From contig JAHFSX010000022.1 of assembly GCA_023269675.1 (NCBI GenBank), positions 1 to 64,000 on the forward strand: DNA of 64,000 bases, written 5' to 3'. Positions 14,914 to 23,341 of the stretch are shown here, in pieces (the stretch's first letter is position 1; every line of letters begins with the position of its first letter). This DNA comes from Verrucomicrobiota bacterium (GTDB lineage Bacteria; Verrucomicrobiota; Kiritimatiellia; RFP12; UBA1067). The notes beneath the pieces were generated by a model. The model worked only from the letters and a program-made list of their open reading frames with translations, had not been told where the DNA came from and searched no databases. Both the position numbers and the translations under genes were made by a program.

Positions 14914-17900
14914 GGAGACACGCGAGCGAACCGGACCAGCGGGAGGTCGTCACACGCATGTGATTCGAAACGGTGTGTCGGACTGTTGCCGCGGCAGCCG
15001 GCTCTGCCCGCGCACCGCCCAGGAGAATAAAGCATGAGCCTCTTTCGAGATCTGCCGATTAGACGGGCCCTGACCCTGGTCATCCTGCTGACCGGCTGCG
15101 CCGTTTTGCTGTTGGCCGGCGGCGCATTCCTCGCCTACGAGACGCGCGGCCTGCACGGCCAGCTCCGCGCCCTTGTCGGCTTGGCCGGGCTGGTCTTGGC
15201 GGCCACCCTGCTTCTGACGGTTATCATCTCGCTTGGGTTGAACCGGCTGATCTCCAAGCCGATTCTCGCCTTGGCCGACACCGCGAGGACCGTCAAGGAA
15301 AACCATGACTACGCGATCCGCGTCCCCGCCCTCGGCCGCAACGAAATCGGCCTGCTCGCCGACGCGTTCAACCAGCTGCTCTCCGAGACCGGCGTCAGCC
15401 AGACCGCGCTGCAACAAGCCAACAGCTCCTTGCAGGACCAGGCCGCTCAGATCTCCGAAAGCGTCAGCGTGTTGAGCTCCTCGGCCCGCCAGATTCTCGA
15501 TTTCAGCGCCCGGGTCGCCGCCAGCGCCACGGAAACGGCTGATGCCGTCACCCAGACAACGGCCACCTTCGAGCAAGTCCGGCAGACGGCGCAGCTGTCC
15601 AGCCAGAAAGCCAGGATCGTGGCCGACGGTTCGCAGCGCATGGCACAGACGTCCCTGACGGGTAAGCAATCGACGGACGACACCGCCCAGGGCATGCGCC
15701 GCATCAAGCAGCAGATGGATTCCATCGCTGACAGCATGGTGCGGCTCAGCGAGCAGACCCAGGCCATCGGCCAGATCATCGCCGCTGTGGACGACCTCGC
15801 CGCGCAGTCCAACCTCCTCGCCGTCAACGCCGCCATCGAGGCCGCGAAGGCCGGCGAACAAGGCAAGGGCTTCACCGTCGTCGCGCAGGAGGTCAAGAGC
15901 CTCGCCGAGCAGTCGAAGCAGGCGACGGCGCAGGTGCGTGCCATCCTGAATGACATCCAGAAGGCCACCGGGGCGGCCGTGCTGGCGACCGAACAGGGCG
16001 CGAAAGCGGTGGAAACCGGCGTGAAGCAATCGGCGCAGGCGGGCGAGTCCATCCAGGCGTTGGCCAACAGCATGGCGGACTCCGCCCAGGCCGCGACCCA
16101 GATTGCCGCGTCGAGCCAGCAGCAGTTGATCGGGGTGGACCAGGTCGCCTCGGCCATGGAAAGTATCAGGCAGGCGAGCACGCAGAACGCCGCCAGCGCC
16201 AAGCAGATGGAGGATTCCGCACGCGACCTGAACGAGCTGGGCCGCAAACTGAAGGCGCTGGTCGAACAGCATGAGGAATAACCGGAGAAAGCCCATGACA
16301 ACAACCCCTTCCAGCGGGTCCCCAGGCACGCTTCTGCAGCCGTACGCGCGTGTGGCCGGCGCGCTGTCGGCCGCGGCCGGCGGGTTGGTGCTCGTGGGTT
16401 GGGCACTGGATATCCCCGCGCTGAAGAGTGTCCTGCCCGGCGTGGTCACGATGAAGGCCAACACGGCGCTGGCGTTCCTGCTGGCGGGCGTCTCCTTGTG
16501 GCTGGCCGTCGGGGGCCGGCGCGCCGTCGCAATTGCCGCCGCGGGGCTTGTCGGCCTCATCGGCTTGCTGACGCTCAGCGAATACGTTTGCGGGTGGGAC
16601 CTGGGCATTGACCAGCTGTTGTTCAGCGAGCCGGCGGGTGCCGTAGGCACGTCTGTCCCCGGGCGGATGGCGTCGACGACCGCCTTGAACTTTCTGCTGC
16701 TCGGTTCGGCGCTGGCGGTCGTTCACGTCAGGCGCGGCCTGGGGCGGGTGCCGCTCCTCGCCGTTCCCGTGATCCTCGTCTCGTTCCTGGCGTTTCTCGG
16801 CTACCTCTCCGGCATCCAAACCTTCACCGGCATCGCGGCGCACACGAAGATGGCCGTGCACACCTCGGTGATCTTTGTCGTTCTGGGCACCGGCATCCTG
16901 GTGGCGCGTGGCGAAGGCGGGCTGACGGCGATCATCGTCAGCGAAAGCACCGGCGGGCTGATGGCGCGGCGGCTGTTGCCGGCGGCCGTGCTGGTGCCGG
17001 CGGTGCTGGGCTGGTTGCGGTTGCAGGGTGAACGTCTCGGCTGGTACGACACGGAGTTCGGATTGGCCCTGTTTGTCTTGGCGAACATGGCGGTATTCGT
17101 GGCGCTGATCGGGTGGAACGCCAGCTTGCTGTTTCAGGCAGACCAGAAACGCGAGGCCGCCGAAGGTGCGCTGCGAAAGACCTATGGCGAACTGGAAACC
17201 CGCGTTCAGGAACGCACCCGCGACCTGACCCGGGTGCTGGACCAGGTCCGCGAGGGCTTCAGCGTCCTGGCCGGCGCTTCCAGTGAAATCCTGGCGGCAG
17301 CAACCCAACTCAGTTCCACGGCGGCGGCGTCTGCGACGGCGCTGGCCCAAACCGCCGCGACCATGGAAGAGGTCAGGCAAACCGCGCAAGTTGCCAATCA
17401 TACAGCCCGAGACGTTGCCGAGCGTGCCCAAAAGACCGCGCAGGTCTCGCAGAGTGGACGACGGTTCACCGATGAGACGCTCGCGGGAATGACGCACATC
17501 CGCCAGCAGATGGATTCCATCGCCGACAGCATGGTTCGGCTCAGCGAACAGACCGAGGCCATCAGCCAGATCATCGCGGCCGTGGATGACCTCGCGGCGC
17601 AGTCCAACATTCTGGCCGTCAACGCCGCCATCGAAGCGGCCAAGGCCGGCGAGCAAGGCAAGGGCTTCACGGTCGTCGCCCAAGAGGTCAAGAGCCTCGC
17701 GGAACAATCGAAGCAGGCGACGGCGCAGGTGCGGGCCATTCTCGGAGACATCCAGAAGGCCACCGGCGCCGCCGTGCTGGCGACCGAGCAGGGCGCGAAG
17801 GCCGTGGAGACCGGTGTGAAGCAGTCGGCGCAGGCGGGCGAGACCATCCAGGCGCTAGCCGACAGTGTGACGGAATCTGCCCACGCCGCGACCCAGATTG

Positions 17901-18036
17901 CCGCGTCGAGCCAGCAGCAGCTGATCGGGGTCGACCAGGTGGCATCGGCGGTGGAAAGCATTAAGCAGGCGAGCACGCAGAACGCCGCCAGCGCGAAGCA
18001 GATGGAAGCCTCCGTCCGCGACCTGAACGAGCTGGG
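14344..18036 (+). repeat. Three near-identical 530-bp receptor signalling segments
   Basis: Positions 14344-14873, 15712-16241 and 17507-18036 are each 530 bp, align without gaps and are highly similar at DNA level. They encode the MCP cytoplasmic tip and flanking bundle. The upstream parts of the three genes are unrelated, so this is either recent domain shuffling or ongoing gene conversion. Confidence 0.9.
15034..16281 (+). CDS. Methyl-accepting protein 2, short form without periplasmic sensor
   Basis: The 415-residue receptor has two membrane helices (about residues 12-32 and 43-68) separated by only about ten residues (YETRGLHGQL), so there is no room for a periplasmic ligand domain. HAMP follows (ISKPILALADTARTVKENHD), then a standard MCP signalling domain with the same tip as receptor 1. 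It may sense membrane state, rely on a partner protein, or stabilise the array. AGGAGAATAAAGC precedes the ATG. The 120-bp gap after receptor 1 is the largest inside the operon up to this point. Confidence 0.92.
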   Translation: MSLFRDLPIRRALTLVILLTGCAVLLLAGGAFLAYETRGLHGQLRALVGLAGLVLAATLLLTVIISLGLNRLISKPILALADTARTVKENHDYAIRVPALGRNEIGLLADAFNQLLSETGVSQTALQQANSSLQDQAAQISESVSVLSSSARQILDFSARVAASATETADAVTQTTATFEQVRQTAQLSSQKARIVADGSQRMAQTSLTGKQSTDDTAQGMRRIKQQMDSIADSMVRLSEQTQAIGQIIAAVDDLAAQSNLLAVNAAIEAAKAGEQGKGFTVVAQEVKSLAEQSKQATAQVRAILNDIQKATGAAVLATEQGAKAVETGVKQSAQAGESIQALANSMADSAQAATQIAASSQQQLIGVDQVASAMESIRQASTQNAASAKQMEDSARDLNELGRKLKALVEQHEE

Positions 18037-18091
18037 CCGGAAGCTGAAGGCGCTGGCCGAATGGCAAAAGGCGCAGGAACGACAGACATGA
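16295..18091 (+). CDS. Methyl-accepting protein 3 with multi-pass membrane sensor
   Basis: The start follows GGAGAAA, 13 bp after receptor 2 ends; the product is 598 residues. Residues about 10-285 form some seven or eight membrane helices (LSAAAGGLVLVGWALDI, ANTALAFLLAGVSLWLAV, LLAVPVILVSFLAFLGYL and others). This is a MASE-like integral sensor that I cannot assign to a named family. A coiled coil (LRKTYGELETRVQERTRDL) replaces HAMP. The MCP signalling domain follows with the shared tip. Multi-pass sensors of this kind usually detect lipophilic ligands, membrane potential or redox state; this is inference. Its stop overlaps the CheA start by 4 bp. Confidence 0.9.
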   Translation: MTTTPSSGSPGTLLQPYARVAGALSAAAGGLVLVGWALDIPALKSVLPGVVTMKANTALAFLLAGVSLWLAVGGRRAVAIAAAGLVGLIGLLTLSEYVCGWDLGIDQLLFSEPAGAVGTSVPGRMASTTALNFLLLGSALAVVHVRRGLGRVPLLAVPVILVSFLAFLGYLSGIQTFTGIAAHTKMAVHTSVIFVVLGTGILVARGEGGLTAIIVSESTGGLMARRLLPAAVLVPAVLGWLRLQGERLGWYDTEFGLALFVLANMAVFVALIGWNASLLFQADQKREAAEGALRKTYGELETRVQERTRDLTRVLDQVREGFSVLAGASSEILAAATQLSSTAAASATALAQTAATMEEVRQTAQVANHTARDVAERAQKTAQVSQSGRRFTDETLAGMTHIRQQMDSIADSMVRLSEQTEAISQIIAAVDDLAAQSNILAVNAAIEAAKAGEQGKGFTVVAQEVKSLAEQSKQATAQVRAILGDIQKATGAAVLATEQGAKAVETGVKQSAQAGETIQALADSVTESAHAATQIAASSQQQLIGVDQVASAVESIKQASTQNAASAKQMEASVRDLNELGRKLKALAEWQKAQERQT

Positions 18092-20241
18092 ATGAAAGCC
18101 CAGACGAGTTTATGAAGTCACTGATGGCTGCTTTCCGCGGCGAGGCCGAGGAGCATGTGCAAGCCATCTCTGCCGGGTTGCTGGAGCTGGAGCGGACCTC
18201 CGCTCCGGACCAGCAGGCGGCGCTCGTCGAGCGCATCTACCGCGAGGCGCACAGCCTGAAAGGCGCGGCGCGGGCGGTCAGCCAGACCGACATCGAAGCC
18301 CTGTGCCAGGCGCTCGAGTCCGGCTTTGCCGCGTGGAAACGGCAGGAGTGGCAGCCCCTCCCCGTCGCGTTCGACACGCTGCAGCACGCGGCGGACCTGA
18401 TCCAGCGCCTGGTCGAGACGCCGGGCGGCGTCGGCCCGGCGCGCGTGGCGCAGATGGTGGCGGACATCGGACAACTGCGCTCCGCCTCGCCCCGCCCGCC
18501 CGCCGCGGATAGGCCGGAGGTGGCGGAGCCGGCCTTGCCGGCAACGCCCGGGCCGGACACGATCCGGGTCGCGACGCGCAAGCTGGACGGCCTGATCCTG
18601 CAGGCCGAGGAGATGTTGGCGGTCAAGCTCATGGTCGGGCAGCGGGCCGCTGACTTGCGGGAACTGCGGCTGCAGTTCGCCGAACAGATCCGTCACTGGG
18701 CCAAGGCGGGCGAGGGCGTCGCGGAGTCGGCGGCGCTTCATCAGCTCCGGCTGCTTGAAGGCAAGCTTCACGTGTTGTCCCGGTTGGCGGAACACGACAG
18801 TCACGCCGTCGGGCGGCTGGTGGGTGACCTGCTGGACGGCTCGAAGGCGCTGCTGATGCTGCCCTGCGCGTCGTTCCTGAACGTGTTGCCCAAACTCGTG
18901 CGCGACCTCTGCCGCGACCAGGCGAAGGAGGCGGATTTCGTCGTGCGCGGCGGCGGGGTGGAAATCGACAAGCGGATTCTCGAAGAGGTGAAAGACGCGC
19001 TGATCCATCTCGTGCGGAACTGCATCGATCACGGCATTGAGAAGCCTGCCGAGCGCATCCGGACGGGAAAACCGGCTCGCGCGACGATCACGGTCGCCGT
19101 GACGCAGGTGGACGGCAACAAGGTGGAGATCGCGGTGACCGATGACGGCGCGGGCATCGACGTTGAAAACGTCAAGGCCGCCGCCATCAAATACGGAGTC
19201 CTGTCCGCGGCCGCTGCCGGTGAACTGGACGAGGCGGCGGCCTTGTCGCTGATGTTTCTCTCCGGCGTCTCCACCACGCCGGTCGTCACCGAGATTTCCG
19301 GGCGGGGCCTGGGGCTGGCGATTGTGCGCGAGAAGGCCGATAAGCTCGGCGGCCGGGTCTCCGTGCAAACGCAGTCCGGCAAGGGATCCTCCTTCCGGCT
19401 GCTGTTGCCGCTGACGCTGGCCACGTTCCGGGGAACGCTTGTTCAGGCATGCGGGCAGACGTTTGTGATCCCTTCGACTAACATCGAGCGCGTCGGCCGG
19501 GTGCTCGCGGACAAGATCAAGACCGTCGAGAACAGCGAAACCCTTTCCCTGAACGGCAGGGCCGTTTCCCTGGTCCGCTTGTCCAGCGTGCTGGAGTTGC
19601 CCGCGCCCGCGCCTGCGGCGGAGGAGCCTCTTTGGTTGACGTTCGTAGTCATAGCGGCCGGGGAGAAACGGATCGCGTTCGGCGTGGAGGCCGTACTGGG
19701 CGTGCAGGAGGTGCTGGTCAAGCCGCTCGGCCAGCCGCTCGTGCGCGTCCGCAACATCGCCGGCGCGACGGTGCTCGGTTCCGGTACGGCGACGCTGATT
19801 CTCAACGTGGCCGACCTGCTGCAATCCGCTCCGAAGGCGCGGCCTTTCGTCCGGAGCGTGCCTGTCCGCGCGCCGGAGCGCAAAGCGGTGCTGGTCGTGG
19901 AGGATTCGATCACGTCCCGGATGCTGCTGAAGAACATACTCGAATCGGCGGGCTACCGCGTCCGCACCGCCGTGGACGGCTTGGACGCGCTGAGCATCCT
20001 GAAAACCGAACCCTTCGACGGCGTGGTGTCGGATGTTGAAATGCCGCGGCTGAACGGGTTCGGCTTGACGGAGAAGCTGCGGGCGGACAGGAAGCTGTCC
20101 GAGCTGCCGGTGGTGTTGGTGACGGCGCTCGAGCGGCCGGAAGACCGGGAGCGCGGCGTGGATGCGGGCGCCAACGCGTACATCGTGAAGAGCAGTTTCG
20201 ACCAGAGCAACCTCTTGGAAGTGGTGAGGAGGCTGATATGA
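18088..20241 (+). CDS. cheA: CheA-type histidine kinase fused to a receiver domain
   Basis: The 717-residue hybrid has an N-terminal HPt domain with phospho-acceptor His55 (REAHSLKGAARA). A linker leads to an extended dimerisation region (about residues 165-290). The ATPase domain shows LIHLVRNCIDHGIE, VTDDGAGID and GRGLGLAIVREK. A CheW-like domain (about 440-585) is followed by a C-terminal receiver of about 117 residues with VVSDVEMPR as phosphorylation site (about residue 650). There is no clear P2 CheY-binding domain. CheA-REC hybrids such as FrzE and WspE-like kinases run non-flagellar pathways. The start overlaps receptor 3 (ATGA) and the stop overlaps cheB (ATGA), so the three are tightly coupled. 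Confidence 0.94.
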   Translation: MNESPDEFMKSLMAAFRGEAEEHVQAISAGLLELERTSAPDQQAALVERIYREAHSLKGAARAVSQTDIEALCQALESGFAAWKRQEWQPLPVAFDTLQHAADLIQRLVETPGGVGPARVAQMVADIGQLRSASPRPPAADRPEVAEPALPATPGPDTIRVATRKLDGLILQAEEMLAVKLMVGQRAADLRELRLQFAEQIRHWAKAGEGVAESAALHQLRLLEGKLHVLSRLAEHDSHAVGRLVGDLLDGSKALLMLPCASFLNVLPKLVRDLCRDQAKEADFVVRGGGVEIDKRILEEVKDALIHLVRNCIDHGIEKPAERIRTGKPARATITVAVTQVDGNKVEIAVTDDGAGIDVENVKAAAIKYGVLSAAAAGELDEAAALSLMFLSGVSTTPVVTEISGRGLGLAIVREKADKLGGRVSVQTQSGKGSSFRLLLPLTLATFRGTLVQACGQTFVIPSTNIERVGRVLADKIKTVENSETLSLNGRAVSLVRLSSVLELPAPAPAAEEPLWLTFVVIAAGEKRIAFGVEAVLGVQEVLVKPLGQPLVRVRNIAGATVLGSGTATLILNVADLLQSAPKARPFVRSVPVRAPERKAVLVVEDSITSRMLLKNILESAGYRVRTAVDGLDALSILKTEPFDGVVSDVEMPRLNGFGLTEKLRADRKLSELPVVLVTALERPEDRERGVDAGANAYIVKSSFDQSNLLEVVRRLI

Positions 20242-21293
20242 TCAGCGTGCTGATCGTCGATGATTCGGGTGTGGTCCGGGCCAATCTGGCACATATCCTG
20301 GGGGCCGATCCCAAGATCCAGGTGGTCGGTTCCGTGAGCGGCGGCAAGGAGGCGCTGGCGTTCCTGGAGCGGCAGAAGCCGGATGTCATCACCATGGACA
20401 TCCAGATGCCCGAAATGGACGGGTTCGAGGTGACCCGCCGGATCATGGAGTCCACGCCGGTCCCCATCATCATCATCAGCGCCCTCTGGGCTCCCAGGGA
20501 GCAGGCTTCGTCGTTTAAGGCGCTCGAGGCGGGGGCCGTGGCGTGCATGCCGAAGCCGCCCGGCATCGGGGACCGTAATTACACGGAGGCCGCGGCTGAA
20601 CTCGTTGCGGCCGTCAAGCAGATGTCGGAGGTGAAGGTGGTCCGGCGCTGGCCGAAACGTCCTTGCGCGCCGGCGGCCGGGCTCCCCGTCCCGCCGCCCC
20701 TCAAGCGTCAGATCCAAATCGTCGCCCTGGGTGCCTCCACGGGCGGCCCGCCGGCGATCCAGCAGTTTCTCGCGCAGCTGCCTGCGGATTTCCCGCTCCC
20801 CATCCTGATGGTGCAGCATATCGCGCCCGGATTTGTGCGCGGCTTTGTGGACTGGCTGAACACCTCCTCGCCCGTTCCGGTCTATCTGGCCACCCACCAC
20901 GAGACGATCTGGAAGGGCCGAGTTTATGTGGCGCCGGACGACCTGCAGATGGGCGTCGCGGACGGCGGCCAGATTGTGCTCAGCGCGGCGCCGCCGGAGT
21001 ACTATCTGCGCCCGTCGGTCGCCTGTCTCTTCCGTTCGGTGGCGGAGACATACGGCTCGGCCGCCGTGGGCATCCTCTTGACCGGCATGGGGATGGACGG
21101 CTCGGCCGAGCTGAAAAAGATCAGGGACGCCGGGGGCGTGACGTTCGCGCAGGACAAGGCGAGCTCGATTGTCCACGGCATGCCGGGGGAGGCGATCCGG
21201 CTGGGCGCTGTGGACTACGTGCTGCCGCCCGCCGCCATTGCGCAAACGCTGGTCGAGATGACCCGGAAGCGGCAACCGTCACACGGTGAGTGA
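20238..21293 (+). CDS. cheB: CheB receptor methylesterase / response regulator
   Basis: The 351-residue protein has a receiver domain (phospho-acceptor Asp54 in TMDIQMPEMDG, Lys106 in MPKPP) joined by a linker to the CheB esterase domain. The catalytic triad is visible: Ser167 in GASTGG, His194 in VQHIAPGF and Asp287 in TGMGMDG. It removes methyl groups that CheR adds to receptor glutamates, so the operon encodes a full adaptation system. The start overlaps CheA by 4 bp. Its length is normal for the family. Confidence 0.95.
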   Translation: MISVLIVDDSGVVRANLAHILGADPKIQVVGSVSGGKEALAFLERQKPDVITMDIQMPEMDGFEVTRRIMESTPVPIIIISALWAPREQASSFKALEAGAVACMPKPPGIGDRNYTEAAAELVAAVKQMSEVKVVRRWPKRPCAPAAGLPVPPPLKRQIQIVALGASTGGPPAIQQFLAQLPADFPLPILMVQHIAPGFVRGFVDWLNTSSPVPVYLATHHETIWKGRVYVAPDDLQMGVADGGQIVLSAAPPEYYLRPSVACLFRSVAETYGSAAVGILLTGMGMDGSAELKKIRDAGGVTFAQDKASSIVHGMPGEAIRLGAVDYVLPPAAIAQTLVEMTRKRQPSHGE

Positions 21294-21322
21294 GCCCGGT
21301 GTAAAAGAAGGCAGGTGGAGCC

Positions 21323-22543
21323 ATGAAAGATGCCGTGCGACTGATGTCGGAGACTGCAACGGGCACGCGGACGCGGGCTGCGCCGCCCGCCGTGCGGATT
21401 CTGATCGTCGAGGATTCCATCACGAACCGGTTTGTGCTCCGGCATGTGCTGGAAAGCTCCGGCTACCAGACCCGGGAGGTCGATGACGGGGAGGGCGCCC
21501 TTGAGGCGGCCCGCGAATTCGCGCCGCACGTCATCCTGATGGATGTCGTGATGCCGCGCATGGACGGCTTTGAAGCGTGCCGGCGCTTGAAGGCCGATGC
21601 GCAGCTGGCCGGCATCCCCGTGATCTTCCTGACGGCGCTGGATGAAAAGGACGCGATCATCCGGGCCTACGACGCCGGCGGGGTGGATTTTGTCGCGAAG
21701 CCGTTCGATGAACGGGAAATACTGGCCCGCGTCGGGGCGCATGCCGAGCTTTACATGAGCCGCCTGAAACTTCAGGAATATGCCCGCCAGCTGAAGGAGG
21801 AGCTCGTCAGGACGGCCGAAGACGAGGAGGCCGGACGTCAGGTCCAGTTCAAACTGCTCCCCAAGGACGGGGTGCGTTTCGGCCCCTGCGAGTTTCACCG
21901 GCTGCTGATGCCCTCCATGCACATGAGCGGGGATTTCGTGGATTATTTCGCGATCGACGAGCATCGGCTGGGGTTCTACATCCTGGACGTCTCCGGCCAT
22001 GGCGCCGGCTCGGCCTTTGTCACGGTGTTGATCAAGAGTTCCGTCACGCATGCGCTGAGCCAATATCAGGCGGGGACGGACGACACGATCCGCGATCCGG
22101 CGCGCCTGCTCGCGCAGCTGAACAGGGAACTGATTCAGGGCGGCCTCGAGAAGCATGCGGTCATGTTCTATGCCGTGCTGGAAAAAGAGGGCGGGGACCT
22201 GCTGTACGCGAACGGGGGCCATTTCCCATTCCCCGTCCTGTGCGCGGGCCAGGCGAGTCGTCTGGTGGAAAGCCGTTCTCCTCCGGTCGGCCTCTTCGAC
22301 GCCGCAGCTTACACCAATGTGAGGATGCCGCTGCCGGAGGCGTTCTCGCTGCTGATCTTTTCCGACGGGGTGCTGGATCTCCTGCCGGAACCGACCCTGA
22401 CGGACAAACTCGCGCGGCTTGAGGCGCTGGGGCGCGCCGGCGTGACCGACCTGCAAGCGGTGCGCCTCGCGCTGCATCTCGACGGCGTCCTCGAACTCCC
22501 GGACGACGTCACCATTTTGACCCTGACACGGAGGAACACATGA
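21323..22543 (+). CDS. Response regulator with PP2C (SpoIIE/RsbU) phosphatase output
   Basis: The 406-residue protein joins a receiver (Asp74 in ILMDVVMPRMDG, Lys127 in AKPFD) through a coiled coil (about residues 140-175) to a PPM-type serine phosphatase domain. Metal-binding motifs are SGDFVDYF (Asp204) and DVSGHGAGSA (Asp222), followed by FSDGVLD. Members of this class dephosphorylate STAS anti-sigma antagonists. The very next gene, overlapping by 4 bp, encodes a STAS protein that is the likely substrate. In the absence of a stand-alone CheY, this regulator is the obvious phosphoryl acceptor from CheA. GGTGGAG precedes the ATG. Confidence 0.93.
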   Translation: MKDAVRLMSETATGTRTRAAPPAVRILIVEDSITNRFVLRHVLESSGYQTREVDDGEGALEAAREFAPHVILMDVVMPRMDGFEACRRLKADAQLAGIPVIFLTALDEKDAIIRAYDAGGVDFVAKPFDEREILARVGAHAELYMSRLKLQEYARQLKEELVRTAEDEEAGRQVQFKLLPKDGVRFGPCEFHRLLMPSMHMSGDFVDYFAIDEHRLGFYILDVSGHGAGSAFVTVLIKSSVTHALSQYQAGTDDTIRDPARLLAQLNRELIQGGLEKHAVMFYAVLEKEGGDLLYANGGHFPFPVLCAGQASRLVESRSPPVGLFDAAAYTNVRMPLPEAFSLLIFSDGVLDLLPEPTLTDKLARLEALGRAGVTDLQAVRLALHLDGVLELPDDVTILTLTRRNT

Positions 22544-23061
22544 CAGCCGGAAAAATCCTGTACACCGTGGCGGACGGCGTCTGTCTGATCCGGATGGAGG
22601 GCCGGGTCACGTATGCGTCGGGCCCCAGTTTCAGCGCCTTTATCGACGGTCTTTTCGGCGACGGCACGGTCACCGACGTGGTGGTCGATCTGTCGCAGGC
22701 GGTTTATTTGGACAGCACGACGCTGGGATTGCTGGGAAGACTGGTCAACGCCACCCAGCGCCAACTGCACCGCAAGGTCACGGCGGTCGCGCCCTGTGAC
22801 GATGTCAATACGGTGCTCACCAGTATGGGGTTCGATGCCGTGCTCACCATCCTGAAGGAGGAGGGCCGGCCCGGGCCGGCCCTGCGGGATATCCCCGTTC
22901 AGGAACGGTCCGAGCGCGAACGGGCACAGATTGTTCTCGATGCGCACCGGCGGCTCATGGACATGAGCGACGCCAATGCGGCCCGTTTCCGCGATGTGGT
23001 CGAAGCGCTCGAGCAGGAGATCGCCGGCAAAGCGAAAGACTCCGCGCGGAGCGGGGAGTGA
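22540..23061 (+). CDS. STAS-domain anti-sigma antagonist-like protein
   Basis: The 173-residue protein has a STAS domain at about residues 5-105. The conserved loop VVVDLSQAVYLDSTTLG carries a candidate phosphorylatable Ser59. A charged helical C-terminal extension (about 110-173) is longer than in SpoIIAA or RsbV. In partner switches, the unphosphorylated STAS protein captures an anti-sigma kinase or another effector. No RsbW/SpoIIAB-type kinase is in the operon, so the partner must be elsewhere or be another protein. The start overlaps the phosphatase gene (ATGA). It is the last gene of the operon; no terminator is apparent in the 59-bp convergent gap. Confidence 0.9.
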   Translation: MTAGKILYTVADGVCLIRMEGRVTYASGPSFSAFIDGLFGDGTVTDVVVDLSQAVYLDSTTLGLLGRLVNATQRQLHRKVTAVAPCDDVNTVLTSMGFDAVLTILKEEGRPGPALRDIPVQERSERERAQIVLDAHRRLMDMSDANAARFRDVVEALEQEIAGKAKDSARSGE

Positions 23062-23120
23062 CGCATTCAGCGGTCCCCTGCGCGAAACCGATGACGTCGA
23101 ATGAACGATCGCCGCCGGGA

Positions 23121-23336
23121 TTACGTGTTTAAGATCTCTTTGACCCGGAAGTTTTGGTTTGGATACAGGTCCTTGGGAACCTTCAGGAAGTTGGAGACAA
23201 TCAGCACCTGGTACACCGCGCAGGACTCGTATTGGTTGTCGCAATACCGCTCGACATACGTGGCGTACATCATGTCGTGAATCGGAATCCTCCGCTGATA
23301 AAAGGGACATATCAATTGGTACACGCACGCTGCCAT
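23121..23336 (-). CDS. Small four-cysteine protein of unknown function
   Basis: The 71-residue protein begins MAACVYQLICPFYQRR; the ATG is preceded by AAAGGAG at good spacing. Four cysteines fall in the pattern C-x5-CPFY ... YC-x6-C (Cys4, Cys10, Cys33, Cys40), followed by VPKDLYPNQ. From memory, the same pattern occurs in short conserved proteins of delta-proteobacteria and other anaerobes that have no known function. The cysteines could bind a metal or cluster. It lies 5 bp downstream of the GAF gene on the same strand and converges on the STAS gene, so it is probably co-transcribed with the GAF gene and tied to signalling. Confidence 0.8.
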   Translation of the reverse strand: MAACVYQLICPFYQRRIPIHDMMYATYVERYCDNQYESCAVYQVLIVSNFLKVPKDLYPNQNFRVKEILNT

Positions 23337-23341
23337 AAGGA

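Noticed and set aside
18118-19824. A 568-codon open frame on the minus strand
   Set aside because: It is the antisense of cheA, is dominated by Arg, Gln and His as expected from GC-rich antisense, and shows no domain.
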